A stretch of 64,000 nt of DNA from Cryptomeria japonica (GCF_030272615.1 NC_081412.1:344897870-344961869), one strand, 5' to 3'. Numbered from the stretch's first letter, positions 45,003 to 57,671 are shown. Numbers and translations: made by a program. Notes: generated from the letters alone by a model not told the origin.

Positions 45003-45210
45003 AATAGTTTTTTTTTTTAAATGAAAGAAAGAAGTCAAAATGAGAAAAAAAAAAAATGAAAAATAAGAGAAAAAGAAAAAAAAAAGTCAAAAAAAAAAAG
45101 AAAAGAAAAAAAGTAAAAAGAAAAAAAAATTCGTCCATCGGTGAAAACCTGGCAAACAGGTGCCTTGGGCAAGTACCATGATGAAAACCTGGCAAACAGG
45201 CATCATGTGT
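45003..45210 (+). other. A-rich tract and post-integrase-type motif of element F
   Basis: An A/G-rich stretch (45010-45130) leads into two exact copies of GAAAACCTGGCAAACAGG (45143-45160 and 45183-45200), 40 bp apart. CCTG...CAGG in each can form a short hairpin. The same arrangement follows the integrase of element C and, on the minus strand, lies downstream of that of A. This marks the 3' end of a lost pol region. Confidence 0.7.
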
Positions 45211-45727
45211 AATCCATTATTTTCTTGCACTATTCACTAGGGGCAAGTTCCATCTGTGTGCATCCATCTATTATCCCTCAGTCACTCTATATCCATACAT
45301 ATCCCTATTTCCACCTTTGATCTCGACAAGGTTAAGGACCTTTGTAGGCTTTGTGTGTCATATTTATTGTACTTGATCCACACCCTTCAGCTCCTATCCT
45401 TCATTATCACCCTTCAATCTTGCATATCCTATCTACCTCCTAACCAAATCCATCCCTTGATCTTGATCCAAACTAAGGACATAAAATGTAGCAAACCTCT
45501 TGACATGATCATTTATTTAGACCATATGACATTAGTTACACCATACCCTTGCTTTATATTGCTATATCTGATCCTTGAGCTTGGATTAACATGCTACCCT
45601 ATTCTGAGATAGTCCTTGACAATCACATAAGCTTTCTCCATCATTCACTTATCCATTCATGTCCTTTTCATTCATTCATCCACTCAAAATCCCTTTTGCC
45701 TTGCTAGACACTAGGGGCAAACATTCA

Positions 45728-45905
45728 AAAAATCATTAAAAATCATAAAATGTCCTAGAAAAAAAAACCTTAAAAATCATAAAATGTCCTGAAAAAACCT
45801 TGAAAATCATAAAATGTCCTGAAAAAACTCTTTAAAATCATAAAATGTCCTAAAAAAAATCTTAAAAATCATAAAACATCTTGAAAAAACGCTAAAAATT
45901 AAAAC
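45728..45905 (+). repeat. Tandem repeat of about 31 bp, AAAATCATAAAATGTCCT units
   Basis: Five to six units of the form AAAATCATAAAATGTCCT-GAAAAAAC-CTT occur in succession with point changes. The reverse complement of the unit appears in the 3' region of element A at 6901-6950. Confidence 0.85.
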
Positions 45906-47085
45906 ATTCATAAAACCCTAAAAATCATAAAAATCTAAAAACATGTAATAAACATTGAGAAGACACAAACACTTAAGACAAGCATGCAACTTTTCACTTC
46001 AACGAATTCATGACAGGATGAGACTTAAATTGAGCAAACAGAACAACATCTGATCAACTTATACACCTGAACCCATCAACTGTGAACAAAAAATTCATTC
46101 GACATGCAACATATTGTTTGCTTATTTTCTCTTGATTGTTTTTTATTTTCCTTTTTGGTGACATGTCTTTTAGTTTTTCCAGGATGTCTCTGACTAGAGA
46201 TTTTATCTCCATGATGTCATTGACTAGAAAGGCGACGATGGGGCATGTTCACTTGTTTGTTGCTTGCAGGATGTTCCTTAGGAATATGATGATACGTCTT
46301 AGGACATGATCGCTTAAGATCATCGAGGACATATTGGTCTGATACACACTAAGGCATTCCTTTACTGTCTGATATATTTCATGTCTCGTAATTGGTGTGA
46401 CTGATTCATTTGGGTCTAATTCATATCCAAATGATTGTTTGCCTTTTTGCTATAATAAGCTCAATGATGATACGAGCACTTAAAAAGCACAAGAATTCTC
46501 ATCTCTTTCATATCCTCTTTCTCATCACTCATTCTTTTCTTTTTTTTTCTCATCACTTTTCTCTTCTCATCCTCCTTTTCATCTATCTTTTTCATCATCT
46601 TCTTCATTCTTCTTACTGTAGTGAGATCGATCAAACAGTTTATCCAACTGATGCATGTCTTTGAAGCTTTAATCTCTTTATCAACCACCTTGCTTCTTGC
46701 AATCTCAATGCCCTAGATCAATCAATCAACCATTGTATCACCTTATCTTGTGCTAGCATCAATCCCTATCAGCTCAATCAGCTTAATCAGCTTATCAACC
46801 TGGCTATATTGTTCATTTCCATCAATTGTTCAGTTGCGCCTCATCAACTGTGCATTTCCATCAAATGTACATCTCAATCTAATCACTTGTGCAATATCAA
46901 TCATCCAATCTTTCTCTCCCATGATCTATCGAGAGACCAATCTCCATCAATCTGTTTGATCAATCTCTCGAGGGGGCATAACCAATCAATCATCATCCTT
47001 ATGAGGACACCTCTGGGGTATATATCAGCTGATCATTTTCTTTGAAACAACGCGACAGGATACATTGTCTCAAAGAGGCGCAAAA
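45906..47085 (+). other. 3' untranslated region of element F
   Basis: No gene. It has a GACGATGGGGCAT tract (46217-46229), a tract CTCGAGGGGGCATAACC (46966-46982), and the terminal CAAAGAGGCGCAAAA (47071-47085) that serves as the plus-strand primer. CT-rich low-complexity stretches lie at 46490-46620. Confidence 0.6.
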
Positions 47086-47786
47086 TGTAGACACATAAAA
47101 CTTTTCATTAATTTATCCTCATTTAATTTCAAATTTCTCCGAACATCGGGCGAGTCCTTATTATTACATTATTATTTCTCCATAATTCATTATTCATAAT
47201 TTCCATCTTTTATTATATTATTATTAATATCTTATCATTTATCCATTAAATTTATTAAATAAAACATTTATCATATTTATTTATACGCCTTCATACATTC
47301 ACCTTATCTCTATTTATTTAATAAAACCCCTTTAATATCCCCTCCTACCACTTACCATTTCCCATTTACCACTCATCTTCCCTATACCACTCATCTTGCA
47401 TTATCCCATATTCATCCCACAACATGAACTCGCCATGAGAAATTCTATTTAAACAAGCCCCTCTCTCTTATTTGAGCATCTCATCTTTATGCGTCAAACT
47501 TATGTCAGTTTGCATTCTTCATCATCTTTGCATTTCATTTTCTTTAGCTTCCTTTGCATTAATCATCTTGAATCTCTAAAAAACCATAGCTTCTTGTGTG
47601 TGCTTCTGAGAGCAATATTATCTACATAAGATATTGGTTTAAGGAGTGCAATGGAGTAGATTGTGTAACATGCATGTGTGTTCTTAGTTTAGATTTTAAT
47701 TTGCATGTGTGTTTTTTACAAGAAAAACTTCATTGTTGGATGTTGGAAGATTGAATCTTTTGTTCAATCCATTTCCTCCTTCTACA
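47086..47786 (+). repeat. 3' LTR of element F
   Basis: Begins TGTAGACACATAAAA and ends CTTCTACA, followed by GTCAT. TATA-like TATTTAAA at 47446-47453. It lacks a short duplication and several bases present in the left LTR. Confidence 0.9.
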
Positions 47787-49095
47787 GTCATAAATCCAAG
47801 CTAGAAAGGAACTACTCTTATAAGAAAGGATAAGATAGTTGAAAAAGAGATATCTTGCAACAAGTGTATAGGAGATCCTTGGAGGAAAAGAGATCTTTGC
47901 TCAAAAGACACCTACCCATAGGAGGAGTTTATTGAACAAATATGACATCTTCTACCAAAAGAAAGGACCTTCCCCCTATTTCTAGGTAAAAGAGATTCTT
48001 GATGTAGAATGACAGACTTTTGAACCAATGTGAGGGGGTAAGTTTGTGATAGTTGTACATCACCAAGTGAAAAAGAGGTCGTATCCAAGGACATACACCT
48101 ATTGCATAAGAGAGAATACTTGAAAACAACAATTTCACACAAGGAATGATATCAAATCATGAACAAACACCACTCGACAAAGGAAAAGTAGATCCTTAGA
48201 AGGGAGAGAGGGAGAGAAAGAAATCATTTCCCCCCAAGTGTAAGGAGAATGAAAAGAATTACAGAACTTCCAAAGAGAGATTATTCATAATAGACGTACC
48301 ATTTCAAACAAATAATAGGTCCTAATAATAAGGGACACATGTACTCGCATGAAGGATAATTCTATGCAAGAAAGGACATCATGTTATGAAAAATGCAACT
48401 CAAAAGAAGAGGAAATCTTCAAATAGAAAGAGAGAGAAGAAGGATCACAAACTCCTCTAAGGACAGATTATTCATAAGAGAGGTACTATTTCAAACAAAG
48501 AATAGGTCCTAACCAAAGAACAAACATGGGCTCACATAATTCTATGCAAGAAAGGACATCAACTTATGAATAATGCAACCCATAAAGGAAATAGTGTAAC
48601 CTTAGAAAGAAGAAAGATAATATTCTTGCCCCCCAAGCATAGAGACAAGAATAAATAGACTATTATGTTGCTCACTAAGTATGATTGCACTTGAAATTGT
48701 ACCACCATGAATGACAATGAGCCCCCAATAGGTAGGCTAACAATGTCACATAATGAGGAGAAACATAATAGGGACTTGAATGTTATTTGAAATGATTATG
48801 AGAAATATGCCATTCATTGTTAGATGTTATTTTTATGACACCTACATCAATATAATGTTGTATTTTTTCTTTCAAAGCTTAACACTCATTAGTAGAATGG
48901 CCATGAATTGGATGATACTTGCAAAAAGAAGAATTTTTAAGATGTTGTCTATGTTTCCTTCTTCGTTTAGGAAAAAGAAGAGAGATTAAATTGGCATGGA
49001 GAAGATCAGACAAAACATTTTCTTGTTGCAATACCATATTAGAATGAGAATATGTGGATCCACTAGACAATGGAGGAGGGGATCTTGACAAAGGA
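47787..49095 (-). mobile_element. Element E internal region, right part, with gag relic
   Basis: Continues E after the insertion of F. At 48820-49091 the minus strand reads FCKYHPIHGHSTNEC, a stop, then ALKEKIQHYIDVGVIKI, the zinc motif and following helix of a gypsy gag. A direct duplication of about 125 bp (48272-48400 and 48455-48580, with CAAATAATAGGTCCTAA and ATTCTATGCAAGAAAGGACA) lies upstream of it in + coordinates. The rest is non-coding. That this segment belongs to E rests on position and strand. Confidence 0.55.
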
Positions 49096-50359
49096 AGAGG
49101 TTAGAAACCTAGCTTTTCATTAGAAAAGTGTGATTTCTCATAACTTTCAAGAATTTGTGGCACACATCCTAAAACTTTTCCATTGTATCTATTATCTCTC
49201 AAAAACACACCCTTGCTAATTTGCAGAAATTAGCCTTAAAGAGAAACATGTGAACACTCCTAAACCTTTAGGCTGCCTAAAACATGGAGTGAGCCTCCAG
49301 ATAAAGCTTGTTCTTATCGGGTTTCACCTAAATTCAACTATTCTAATAACTTCACTCAGAAAAGAGAAAGGAAGATTGCATGAACTGAAACTATAATCTA
49401 ACGTGTGATGCACCAAAATATTCTATCCAAAATTATAAAATCAATTTTTTTAAATGACACAGTTTCAATGAAAAGATAAACTAATTTGCACAACTCCAAA
49501 ACTATATTTCGTGCATAGACACTCCACAAGAAGGTTTTTACGACACCTAATTCAAGAAGGAAGAAATAAACTTCACAACTTGAACAACTACAACACAACA
49601 CAACTTACAAAAATATGCAACAAAGTATAGTCCCTCAGCAAAAGATGGTGAATAATAAAACAAAATTACAAGGAAGTATGAAATTCACAAGTAGAAATGC
49701 TAATCACTTAAGTGCATACAATATGACAGAAAATAAAAGAAGGAAAACACTTATCTATTAATCTCAAAACTTAATCTAATATATAAAATCTGGAAAAATG
49801 AGTTACAAATCTATCTTTGCAGTTACTAGATAATAGGAATCCTAACCTCCTTGGTCGAATACAACTAAAAACCATACTTTTTTAGGTCCCTAAAAGACAC
49901 TAAAAAGGCTCAAATGTGGGGAAATGGTCAAACCATGACCATACATGCCCTAAAAACACTTAAAAGCATGCCTAGATATACTCTAAGAGTCCTAAAATGA
50001 CAAATAAACTCTCCTAGATTCTTTCCCCAATGTTCCCAACTTCTTTCAACTCCTCCCCTTTTCATAGCACATATGCCCTATATCCTTGGCACTTGTCATT
50101 ATTTTATTATTTTTACTTTGACTTGGCTCTATAAATAATATTCATCGCTCAATATTAACTAGGTGATTTATAATTCCTCACATTAATAATATTCGTTAAG
50201 CGATCAATAATAAATCACCTAATAAATATTATTTGCATTGATAAAAAAGTAACATAAATATCTAATCATCCCAATACCCATGAGGGCATTAGTGAGAAAG
50301 GTAAAATGTTAAATGAAAGGCAAAAATTCCCAAGTGCCTTTCGAGCATATTAGGGTAAC
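49096..50359 (-). repeat. Possible old LTR
   Basis: The minus strand at 50359 starts TGTTACCCTAATATGC, similar in kind to the LTR start of element A (TGTAATACCCTAAATATGG), and the adjacent 200 bp are AT-rich as in that LTR. An inverted repeat AGGTGATTTA/TAAATCACCT lies at 50161-50220. The other boundary and a partner were not found, so the call is weak. Confidence 0.3.
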
Positions 50360-51152
50360 AAATCCTAAATCATTCATTCCATTCTTTTTGCCATTGTGCC
50401 TGACTTCTTGTTGAGCGTTACCATGACTTTTCTTACATTCAAGGGTTTGATGACGTTTTTTGTAAACATAGAACAAATGCAAGTTTCAAGCATATGGAAG
50501 CTGAATCTGGTGAGTTCTTTGTATGCTTTGTCTGAAATATACTAGGTCGAGCTCTTTAAGTGATGAGGATGAACATTTTTTTGGCTCTCTTTGGATTCAA
50601 TGCTTGAATCTATAACTTTGATAGTGAGCAGTCTTTTTAACTTCCCTTACAGAGTTTGCTGATTAAAATTCTTTTGGTGAATACAAATCACCGCATTTTG
50701 TAATGGATAAAGATCTATTCCTTTGTATAATCAACAGGCTTTGGCATTTAAGACTGTGGTGAAGATTGTTGGGAGTTTTCATGGCCTGTTCTTCATGACT
50801 TTATGATTTCTAGTACTTGGGTACTCATTATTTTCTATTGCTTTGTGACATAATGTTGCCCTCATTCTATTTTATTGATAACAATGACAATGTCCTTAAT
50901 TAATAGGACTGGAACCTTTCTTTTTCTACCTACATGAATGATTGTATCTTTGCTTTGTTGCTCAACAACCCTGTCTTCACTGTTGTAACTTATCTTCCTT
51001 TGTCAACATATTCTTTGCTAATGTTTATATTTCATTATTGTACTATTTTCATTGATGACTGGAATCCTAAAGGATTGCAATAGTGAGGACTGTGGGAGTT
51101 CTTTTACCTTTGAATATAGATACCTTCCTATCTCTCTTGTTGGCTAGGACTA

Positions 51153-51189
<37 letters not shown>

Positions 51190-51404
51190 TTTCCATGTAT
51201 ATATTTGTTGCAAATTTCATAACATCATGACTTGTTCTTGTTGGCATTAGCATCTTTTGATCTAAACCTTATACAACTCTTTGTAGCTTCTAGGTTTCAG
51301 CCTTTATGCTTTCATACTATAACTTTGATAGTAGATTGTGTCGATACCTATTAACAATGCTTACTAGAAATGAAGCTATAGGGTTCAACTTTTTTTTTGA
51401 CAAT
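50360..51404. other. Unclassified AT-rich sequence with a TA microsatellite
   Basis: No coding sequence, LTR or RNA gene is recognisable. A (TA)n run occupies about 51159-51187. It is host DNA flanking the minus-strand Sirevirus-like element. Confidence 0.6.
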
Positions 51405-51409
51405 CTTAC

Positions 51410-52514
51410 TGATGGACTTGAAAATCACTAAGAGGGGGGTGAATCAGTGACACCAAAACAAACACTACTTTAAACACTAACCGGTAGATGAACTTAACCA
51501 AGCAGTTAAACAAAATACATGCTATCCAAAATGAAATAACAGCATCCGCATAAAGTAGAACATCCACCATAACACGTGTTTATACATGGAAAACCCAAAT
51601 AGGTAAAAACCACGGTTAGATGGATCTCACAAGTTAACTATCTACAGTAATAGATAACTGACTGGTTAAGGTCTTACAAAGAGCTCTTCTAGAAGTGAAT
51701 CTTGTTAGAGATCCCAAGATTGATTAGAATCTTATACCCTGTTAAGAGTACTACCCTGATAGGAGTAACCTTGCTGGAGGATTTTAGAATCCAAACTAAT
51801 GGATCACCTTGTTAGAGGATTTGTACAATGAATCTTGTTAGAGCTTACCCAGTTAGGGGATTTTATTTTGTTGTAATGATCAGAAAACAACAAGAAAGAT
51901 TTGATATGTTCTGAGTAGCACAAACTTGCTTGATTAGATCATTCTAAGTACATTCAACACTGCTCTCCATCTAAACACTTATCACTCTTTAGCAAAAGTA
52001 TTCGCATAGATCATTTCTACTATATTTGTTCTCTCTTTTTCATCTCTCTTGAAATGCTTCACTAAGATGTCTTTAAATAGGCATTCATATCTTATATCGT
52101 CCATAGGAACACAATTTCCTAGGTGCAATGTATCTAGACAAGTAAACATAACTCATCACAAAAATGACCGCCAAACAAATGATGTTGGTAACTCATCACA
52201 AAATCAGATACCGATTAGAGCAATCAATACCGGTTGGAATAAAACTAGTGAATCATTGTCCAGGAATCTTCCACTTGATCTTCACCTTCAACTTTATCTT
52301 CACTTTGATGCCGACTTAGTGTTACCATGGGTTATCTCTTAGGTACATATCGGTTGACACAAAGTACCGGTTAGAGATAGACCTTAAACATACCAGTTGG
52401 TAGTGTAAACCAATTGAAGTTACACCAGTAGTCAAAGTAATCATATATGTGTGTGAGAGTGTTTCAACAATGACAACAAGTGATGAATACATTACAATCA
52501 TCAACAAGCCAACA
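51410..52514 (-). repeat. 3' LTR of Sirevirus-like copy 2
   Basis: On + coordinates it begins TGATGGACTTG and ends AAGCCAACA. It contains TCACTAAGAGGGGGG and then TGAATCAGTGA near the left end. ACCGGT/ACCAGT variants occur throughout and differ between the two LTRs. Identity to the other LTR is about 96% by eye. Confidence 0.93.
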
Positions 52515-52792
52515 ATCTCCCCCTTTGGCATTGATGGCAACACTTAGAAAATTTTAGAGTAATAAAATACTGCTAAGTGTGCATACACAACATATTTACA
52601 TATTTACTCATACTCCCCTTTTAATGAAATACTCCCCCTTAATGCATGTATAAATACAAAATTTTCAAAAACACACATACATATTATTACTCCCCCTTTG
52701 ACAACAATGCCAAAAAGATAAAGTAAAATATATACATATATATAGAAAATTTGTATCAAAGTGTTCATCATATATTACAATTTTAATCAAGT
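52515..52792 (-). other. Multiple polypurine tracts of Sirevirus-like copy 2
   Basis: Minus-strand purine tracts at 52515-52528 (next to the LTR), about 52611-52622, 52631-52641 and 52689-52700, all of (A)AAGGGGGAG type. Only the first should prime; the others are a Sirevirus-type feature also seen in copy 1. Confidence 0.8.
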
Positions 52793-55700
52793 TCATGCAT
52801 TGGATATTCTCATGAAAATATTATTGAAATTTTGCTTCATCTGGGATAGAGCATTCTTCTATGATTCCAGTATGTTGTCTGTATACTCAAAGGTAGACAG
52901 TAGTTGAGAATAGAATTCTTCCATTGAATCTAGCGTGCAGGTTTCAAGAGTAGCAAGAATAGCTTCTGCACTGGAGTAGGATTTCTGAAAAATGTCAATC
53001 TGTGAGGTGAGCTGACTCTTGAGCTCTCTTAGAGATTGGAATCGCTTAGCTCTCTCATTATCATACCTATTCAGTTTGTCATGCAGTTCATCTATAGACC
53101 GGTTAAAGGCATGAATAGAGTCCTAGATTGGGACATATGTCTTGCACAACCTTTCTATTTCCTGTTCAGTCTCAACTTGATTCTTAGAAATATCAGAATA
53201 AAAGAAAGTAATATTGGAGGTAGAGGCAAGATACTTTCCTCCAGATTCAATAGCTTTCTTTAACAGATTGTCATTATGAGATAAAGCCATTTTGCCATTT
53301 TCAATGTGCTTAGCTATTTTATCTCCATATGCTTTCTTATGGCTCTTAGAAGATATTTGAGAAGCATCTTCAAGTGATTTGATTTGATCAGATGCATCTA
53401 CAACTAACTGACCAAGTTTGCTGATAGGAGTAGGAAGATGTGCGACAGAGGTTTCTGGTAGTAATCTAGACAAAATTTCTACTACATTCTGGATTGTCTC
53501 TACCTCAATTCTTTTCTCTTTCAATCTCTTCTTGTGTGCACAAGATTGCATAATATTAACAATCTTCATCATTTCAGATGCACTCAAGGTATTCATGTCA
53601 ATAGGTCCTAAAATACTTAAAGATTCTTCATCATCATCATCAAGTAGTTCTGGCTTTGCCAGTTCAGGGGGTGTACTCTTAATGATGGCTCTTTCTATGT
53701 TCTTCTCTATTGCATCTTTTGTTTGTTGAGTAATAACTTCCTCAGTAGACTCCTTTTGATTAGTCTCAATGACCGGTGGAGATTGGGGTTTCTCTAGTTG
53801 TTCACTTGCCAGTTCACTGACCTCTTTTACTTGATTACCCGGTCGATCACCTAATGTAACCTGTACTTTTGTGATTGTAGGAGGATCCATATATGGTGCA
53901 GTAATGTCTCAAGATGGGTCTATTGTATCCTGAATATCATCATCAACAAGAATAATGGAATCATCCGTCTTCTTGGTTGGATAGACAACATCAGCTTGAA
54001 CAATTTCCTCTTCATCCATTTCTGGTCGAGGAACATCTTCTGTGGTATCATCCTTACTGCTTGAGTGGATGACATCTTCCCTCTTTTTGATTATATAGGC
54101 TAGTTGATGTGTCTCAGACTCAACAAGTGACCTTTTTTCCATTCAGAAGCTTTAGTCTTCTTACTTTTAAATCAAAATATGCTTTGTATTCCTCAGTTAA
54201 AGCACTAATTCCATTTGATGATAGATTGGAAAAATACTGTACAAATACTTCATCAAAAATCTTCTTTTCTAATTGAATGGCTTCTTCCCATTTATCTAAC
54301 AAAGTATTATACAAAGAGACTGAAATATCTTGCTCCAAATCATGTGGAAATCTACTATAATGACCCAAGTAGGTTATTACTTGTTGAAGTACTTGCTTCT
54401 GCTCATCTTCAGTAAAAGAATCATAATGTTCTTTGACATTGTCAAACCTGTTTCTTCCCAATGAATTCATTGTTCTCTCAAATGTTGTGTCACATTTGTA
54501 GGTGGCAATGTCTATAGGTGTAGTTGTCTTTGGCACTACCATTACCTTCTTAGGTGTTCTGCCGGTTGCTTTTTCTTTCTTAGGTTCTTCTTCAGATTCT
54601 GTACCCTCAGACTCTGGTTGCAAAATCAGTTTCCTATTCCTCTTCTTTGGTGCACTTTCCTTCTTCTCAGATATTTTAGGTGTTGGTTCCTTCTTGGTTA
54701 GGACACTCCAAGTCACCCTTGTAGTCTTCTTCACAGGAGATTTTTCATCACATTTCTTTTGCTTTCCTTTTGCTTTTTCTACAGGTGCAATACCGGTTTC
54801 AGTTGGTGCAGCTTGGACTGCTAAGATGTCCAATTTTGCCTTCTTTTTGTCTTTGGGTGATGCTAACAGAGTATTAGCATAGCCAACCAGTAAGTCATGA
54901 TTGACCTTGTAGCTCATATCTTCCATCTCTTCCTTCCTTGGTTCAATTGCTTCCATCAAGTAAAAGTCAGTGGTAACCATGAAGATTATGTCTTTTTCAA
55001 AGTGTTTTACCACATCTTCAGGTAACCTCATTCTCAAGCTCATCTTCTTCTGGAATTCATTAAAGTACCTATTCATGGCAGTTGAAAAGGTATTCTTCAT
55101 AGCCTTAATGATGTTCTTGATCTGCGCATTGACCGGTTGTTCTTTTGACCATTCAATGTCACCTATACCAGATAGAAAGTTCTGAAAGTAGAAAAATAAC
55201 CCAGTTAACAGCTGACCATATTTGAACTTCTGAGTATTGTCCTTCTTAATGGATTTCAAATTTTGAAATAACTGGACTCTGATAACTTCAAAAATATCAT
55301 AATCTACATTATCAATTATCATTTTATGTGTTGTATGAATTGTTGTGGATGGAACACTGTTAAGTCTACTAGAGTAAAACACTCGATAGCCTATCACCAT
55401 TGTTGCAAGCTTCACTGTAGGGTCTCTAATATTGTTGACAAAAAAAGCACGCCTATCAGAGGTAGAACCAGTTAACTTGAAGACAGTATCTTTTGAATTT
55501 TTCCTCAACTCAAGAACTTCATCGGTTGAGAAATAACTCGTTATAGCCCTAATAGCCTCCTTGGTTATTGTGTGAGTCCTCTCCAGATACATATTTTCAC
55601 CATGGACTCGACTCAAAATTATTCTTATGTGTTCATCCTCAGTCTTTAAGAAAGTAGGCGCCATTATGAAACCCTTTTTCAAAAACCCTAGCATATTTAG

Positions 55701-55926
55701 CTTCAATCTTTCCATCCTTATTACAGACTGATTTTAGTTGAGTATAGATGTGAAGAGTTCCCAAATCTTCAATTTTGCAATCTATATAGCTGGACAAATC
55801 ACCTTTGACCACGACACCACTCGGGACTTGTGAAAATGCATTATAAGTAATTTCATCTGCCTTTAGAGCTTCCTCAGGCTCAGTAGTGATCATCAACCTC
55901 CCTACAGACTTAGAAGTAGATGTCAT
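52793..55926 (-). pseudogene. Unrecognised ORF2 of the Sirevirus-like family, copy 2 (about 1,044 codons)
   Basis: The ATG at 55926 (MTSTSKSVGRLMITTEP) was chosen because it aligns with the start of copy 1; an upstream in-frame ATG at 56067 has no counterpart there. Conserved blocks: SSYIDCKIEDLG, DEHIRIILSRVHG, MYLERTH, VIGYRVF, SRLNSVPS, LLTGLFFYFQNFLSGIGD, MNRYFNEFQKKMSLRMR, a K/P/S-rich basic linker, the segment DISVSLYNTLLDKWEEAI, an acidic segment, and the C-terminal helices LSASEMM and LDSMEEFYSQ. Breaks: a frameshift near 55650, a frameshift near 54125, and stops near 53909, 53121 and 52880. The longest intact piece is 531 codons. No membrane anchor or enzyme signature is seen. The family is unknown to me. 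Confidence 0.75.
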
Positions 55927-56377
55927 TCTAGATAAACAAGTTTCGAGGCGGTATACAAAGAAATACCTAGAATCTTGCACGTCGCTCCGTTTTTCGATTG
56001 GAGTGTTCAAATGCACTCCCGTTCGCTTCTCTACAACTTCTGATTCAACTTGATTTCTCTTAATCACAAATCAATTCGCCAATTCGCACCAAGACAATCT
56101 TGCTCTGCTCTACAATCACTTCAATTTCTTTTTTTCGAAAGAGTTAGGGTAAAAATGATAAGGTAAAACTTGTTTTTATCCTTTTTACCAACCACAATAA
56201 ATGCTCATACATTTAGGTTATAAACCCTAATTTCACCACTTAAGTGAAATACCGGTTAATAACATGTTAACAAAAATCACCAAAATTCAAAATTCAAAAA
56301 ATTCTTTCCCGCTCATTTTACAAAAGGGATCCGGAAAAGTTTTACCGTTACGCTCCCCTTAGCCGTGTTAGATAGGC
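55927..56377 (-). promoter_or_regulatory. Gag-ORF2 spacer of copy 2
   Basis: A purine tract lies at about 56352-56363 (minus strand CTAAGGGGAGCG), a telobox-containing AAATTAGGGTTTATAACC at about 56214-56231, and an A-rich stretch GTAAAAAGGATAAAA after it. Same order and similar spacing as 1090-1534 of copy 1. An internal promoter or second plus-strand primer site is inferred only. Confidence 0.45.
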
Positions 56378-57671
56378 TTAAGTCACTGGTGCTGGATTCT
56401 CTTCACTAGGTGAAGGAATGATTTCCTCTATAGGAAATTCTTCACTTTTCTTCTTCCAAGTCCGGTTCATATCTTCTCTTGTTTCCTCAACAACAATTTT
56501 TTGTTTGCCTTTCTGATCCTTGAAAGAGTTGACTGGTTTACTGTTCCTTGATGTGCAAAACTTTGCTAGGTACCCCGATTTGTTGCAGTGGCAATAGACC
56601 ATACCAGATGATCTTCGGGGTCCTACATCTCCTCTTCATGTTCTTTTTCTATAGCTCATAGCCATATGACCAAGGTTATTACAAAAGGTACAAACAACAT
56701 TTCTTACCTTTTCCATTTCGAATGGACTAAACCGGTTGTCATAGGATCTTTGCCAGTTCCTGTTTACCCGGTTATCAAAATTCCTTGTCCGGTCACCATA
56801 TGGTCTAGGATGCATGTATGGTACAGGATTGTTTGATCCATATCTGCACTCAATATGTTTATGCCCATACATTCCACAAGTGTAGCAATGTCCTTCAAAC
56901 TTTCTAGACACATACCTAGCATTAGTATTGTTACTTGCATTCTTGTTAGGTTTGTTCCTACAAACATTTGCAGTATGACCAGGCTTATGGCAAACAAATC
57001 AAATAGGTTTAAAAGCCTTCTTACCAGTAGTCTTATTGACTTTAGAAGCAGTTTTGTTCTTTGGATTGTTGCTCTTTGTGCCAGAGGGTTCATCTTTTTC
57101 AGTTGTATGAAAACTAAGTCCAGAGATATCACCCTTCATTCTCTGTGATTGAATTTGTTCTTCCAGCATGGTAGAACTTTTAACGAACTTCTCCAATTAC
57201 TCATTGGCTTTAGTAAGCTTTTTTACAAGATCTTCATTATGCTTAAACAGGTTCCCTTACACAGACGATGCCAATTAAAGATCTAGCTTTAGGTTTTCCT
57301 TTTCTTTTGTTTCAACAATTAAGTCCTCATGTATAGTATCTTTTTCCCAATTGATCTTTATGATTTCCTGATCTCTTACCTTGATAAGATCTTCAGTAGC
57401 TCTTATGGCTTCCAGTTCCTGACATGCGGATAGTGAGACCTTCTAGCTCTCTTCTTAGATTCAATTTATCACTCTACAACTTTTCAACTTCTTCTTATAA
57501 AGCATCAATATTAGCTTCGTCTGAAGAACTATTGTCAGATATTTCTAACAGTTTTTCAGATAGCTATCTCATTTTGGTTTGAGAAACTTTTAGTTTTCCC
57601 CTAAGGGATTCAATCTCGTTTCTTCTAGCATCTAGCTCTCTAACTATCTCGAAGTAACTTTTGTCCCCCAT
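56378..57671 (-). pseudogene. Gag-like protein with zinc knuckles, copy 2
   Basis: A likely start at 57671 (MGDKSYFEIVRELDARRNE) lies about 50 nt after the primer-binding site. A coiled-coil region follows, then four knuckles: FVCHKPGHTANVC with its first Cys now a TGA (about 56957-57000), CYTCGMYGHKHIEC (56846-56887), CTFCNNLGHMAMSY (last Cys to Tyr, about 56651-56692) and CHCNKSGYLAKFC (His to Tyr, about 56555-56593). It ends DMNRTWKKK ... ENPAPVT at 56378. Several stops between 57564 and 57200 and at 57001 and 56636 break the frame. Confidence 0.78.

Larger units (their letters stand above)
38572..47786 (+). mobile_element. Element F: complete LTR retrotransposon without pol
   Basis: 9,215 bp: LTRs 38572-39294 and 47086-47786 (both TGTAGACACATAAAA...TCTACA), primer-binding site TTGGCATGCCCGGTGGGACC (39297-39316), purine tract CAAAGAGGCGCAAAA before the right LTR, and target duplication GTCAT (38567-38571 and 47787-47791). 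The LTRs are about 97% identical apart from a few small indels. The interior holds a short gag-like ORF with one zinc motif and a P/S/K-rich region, then a 3' part like that of the Tat elements. No RT, RNase H or integrase was found, so it is a large deletion derivative. Confidence 0.9.

Noticed and set aside
55927-56067. Upstream ATG of ORF2 copy 2 at 56067
   Set aside because: The 47 extra codons have no counterpart in copy 1, whose start aligns with the ATG at 55926.
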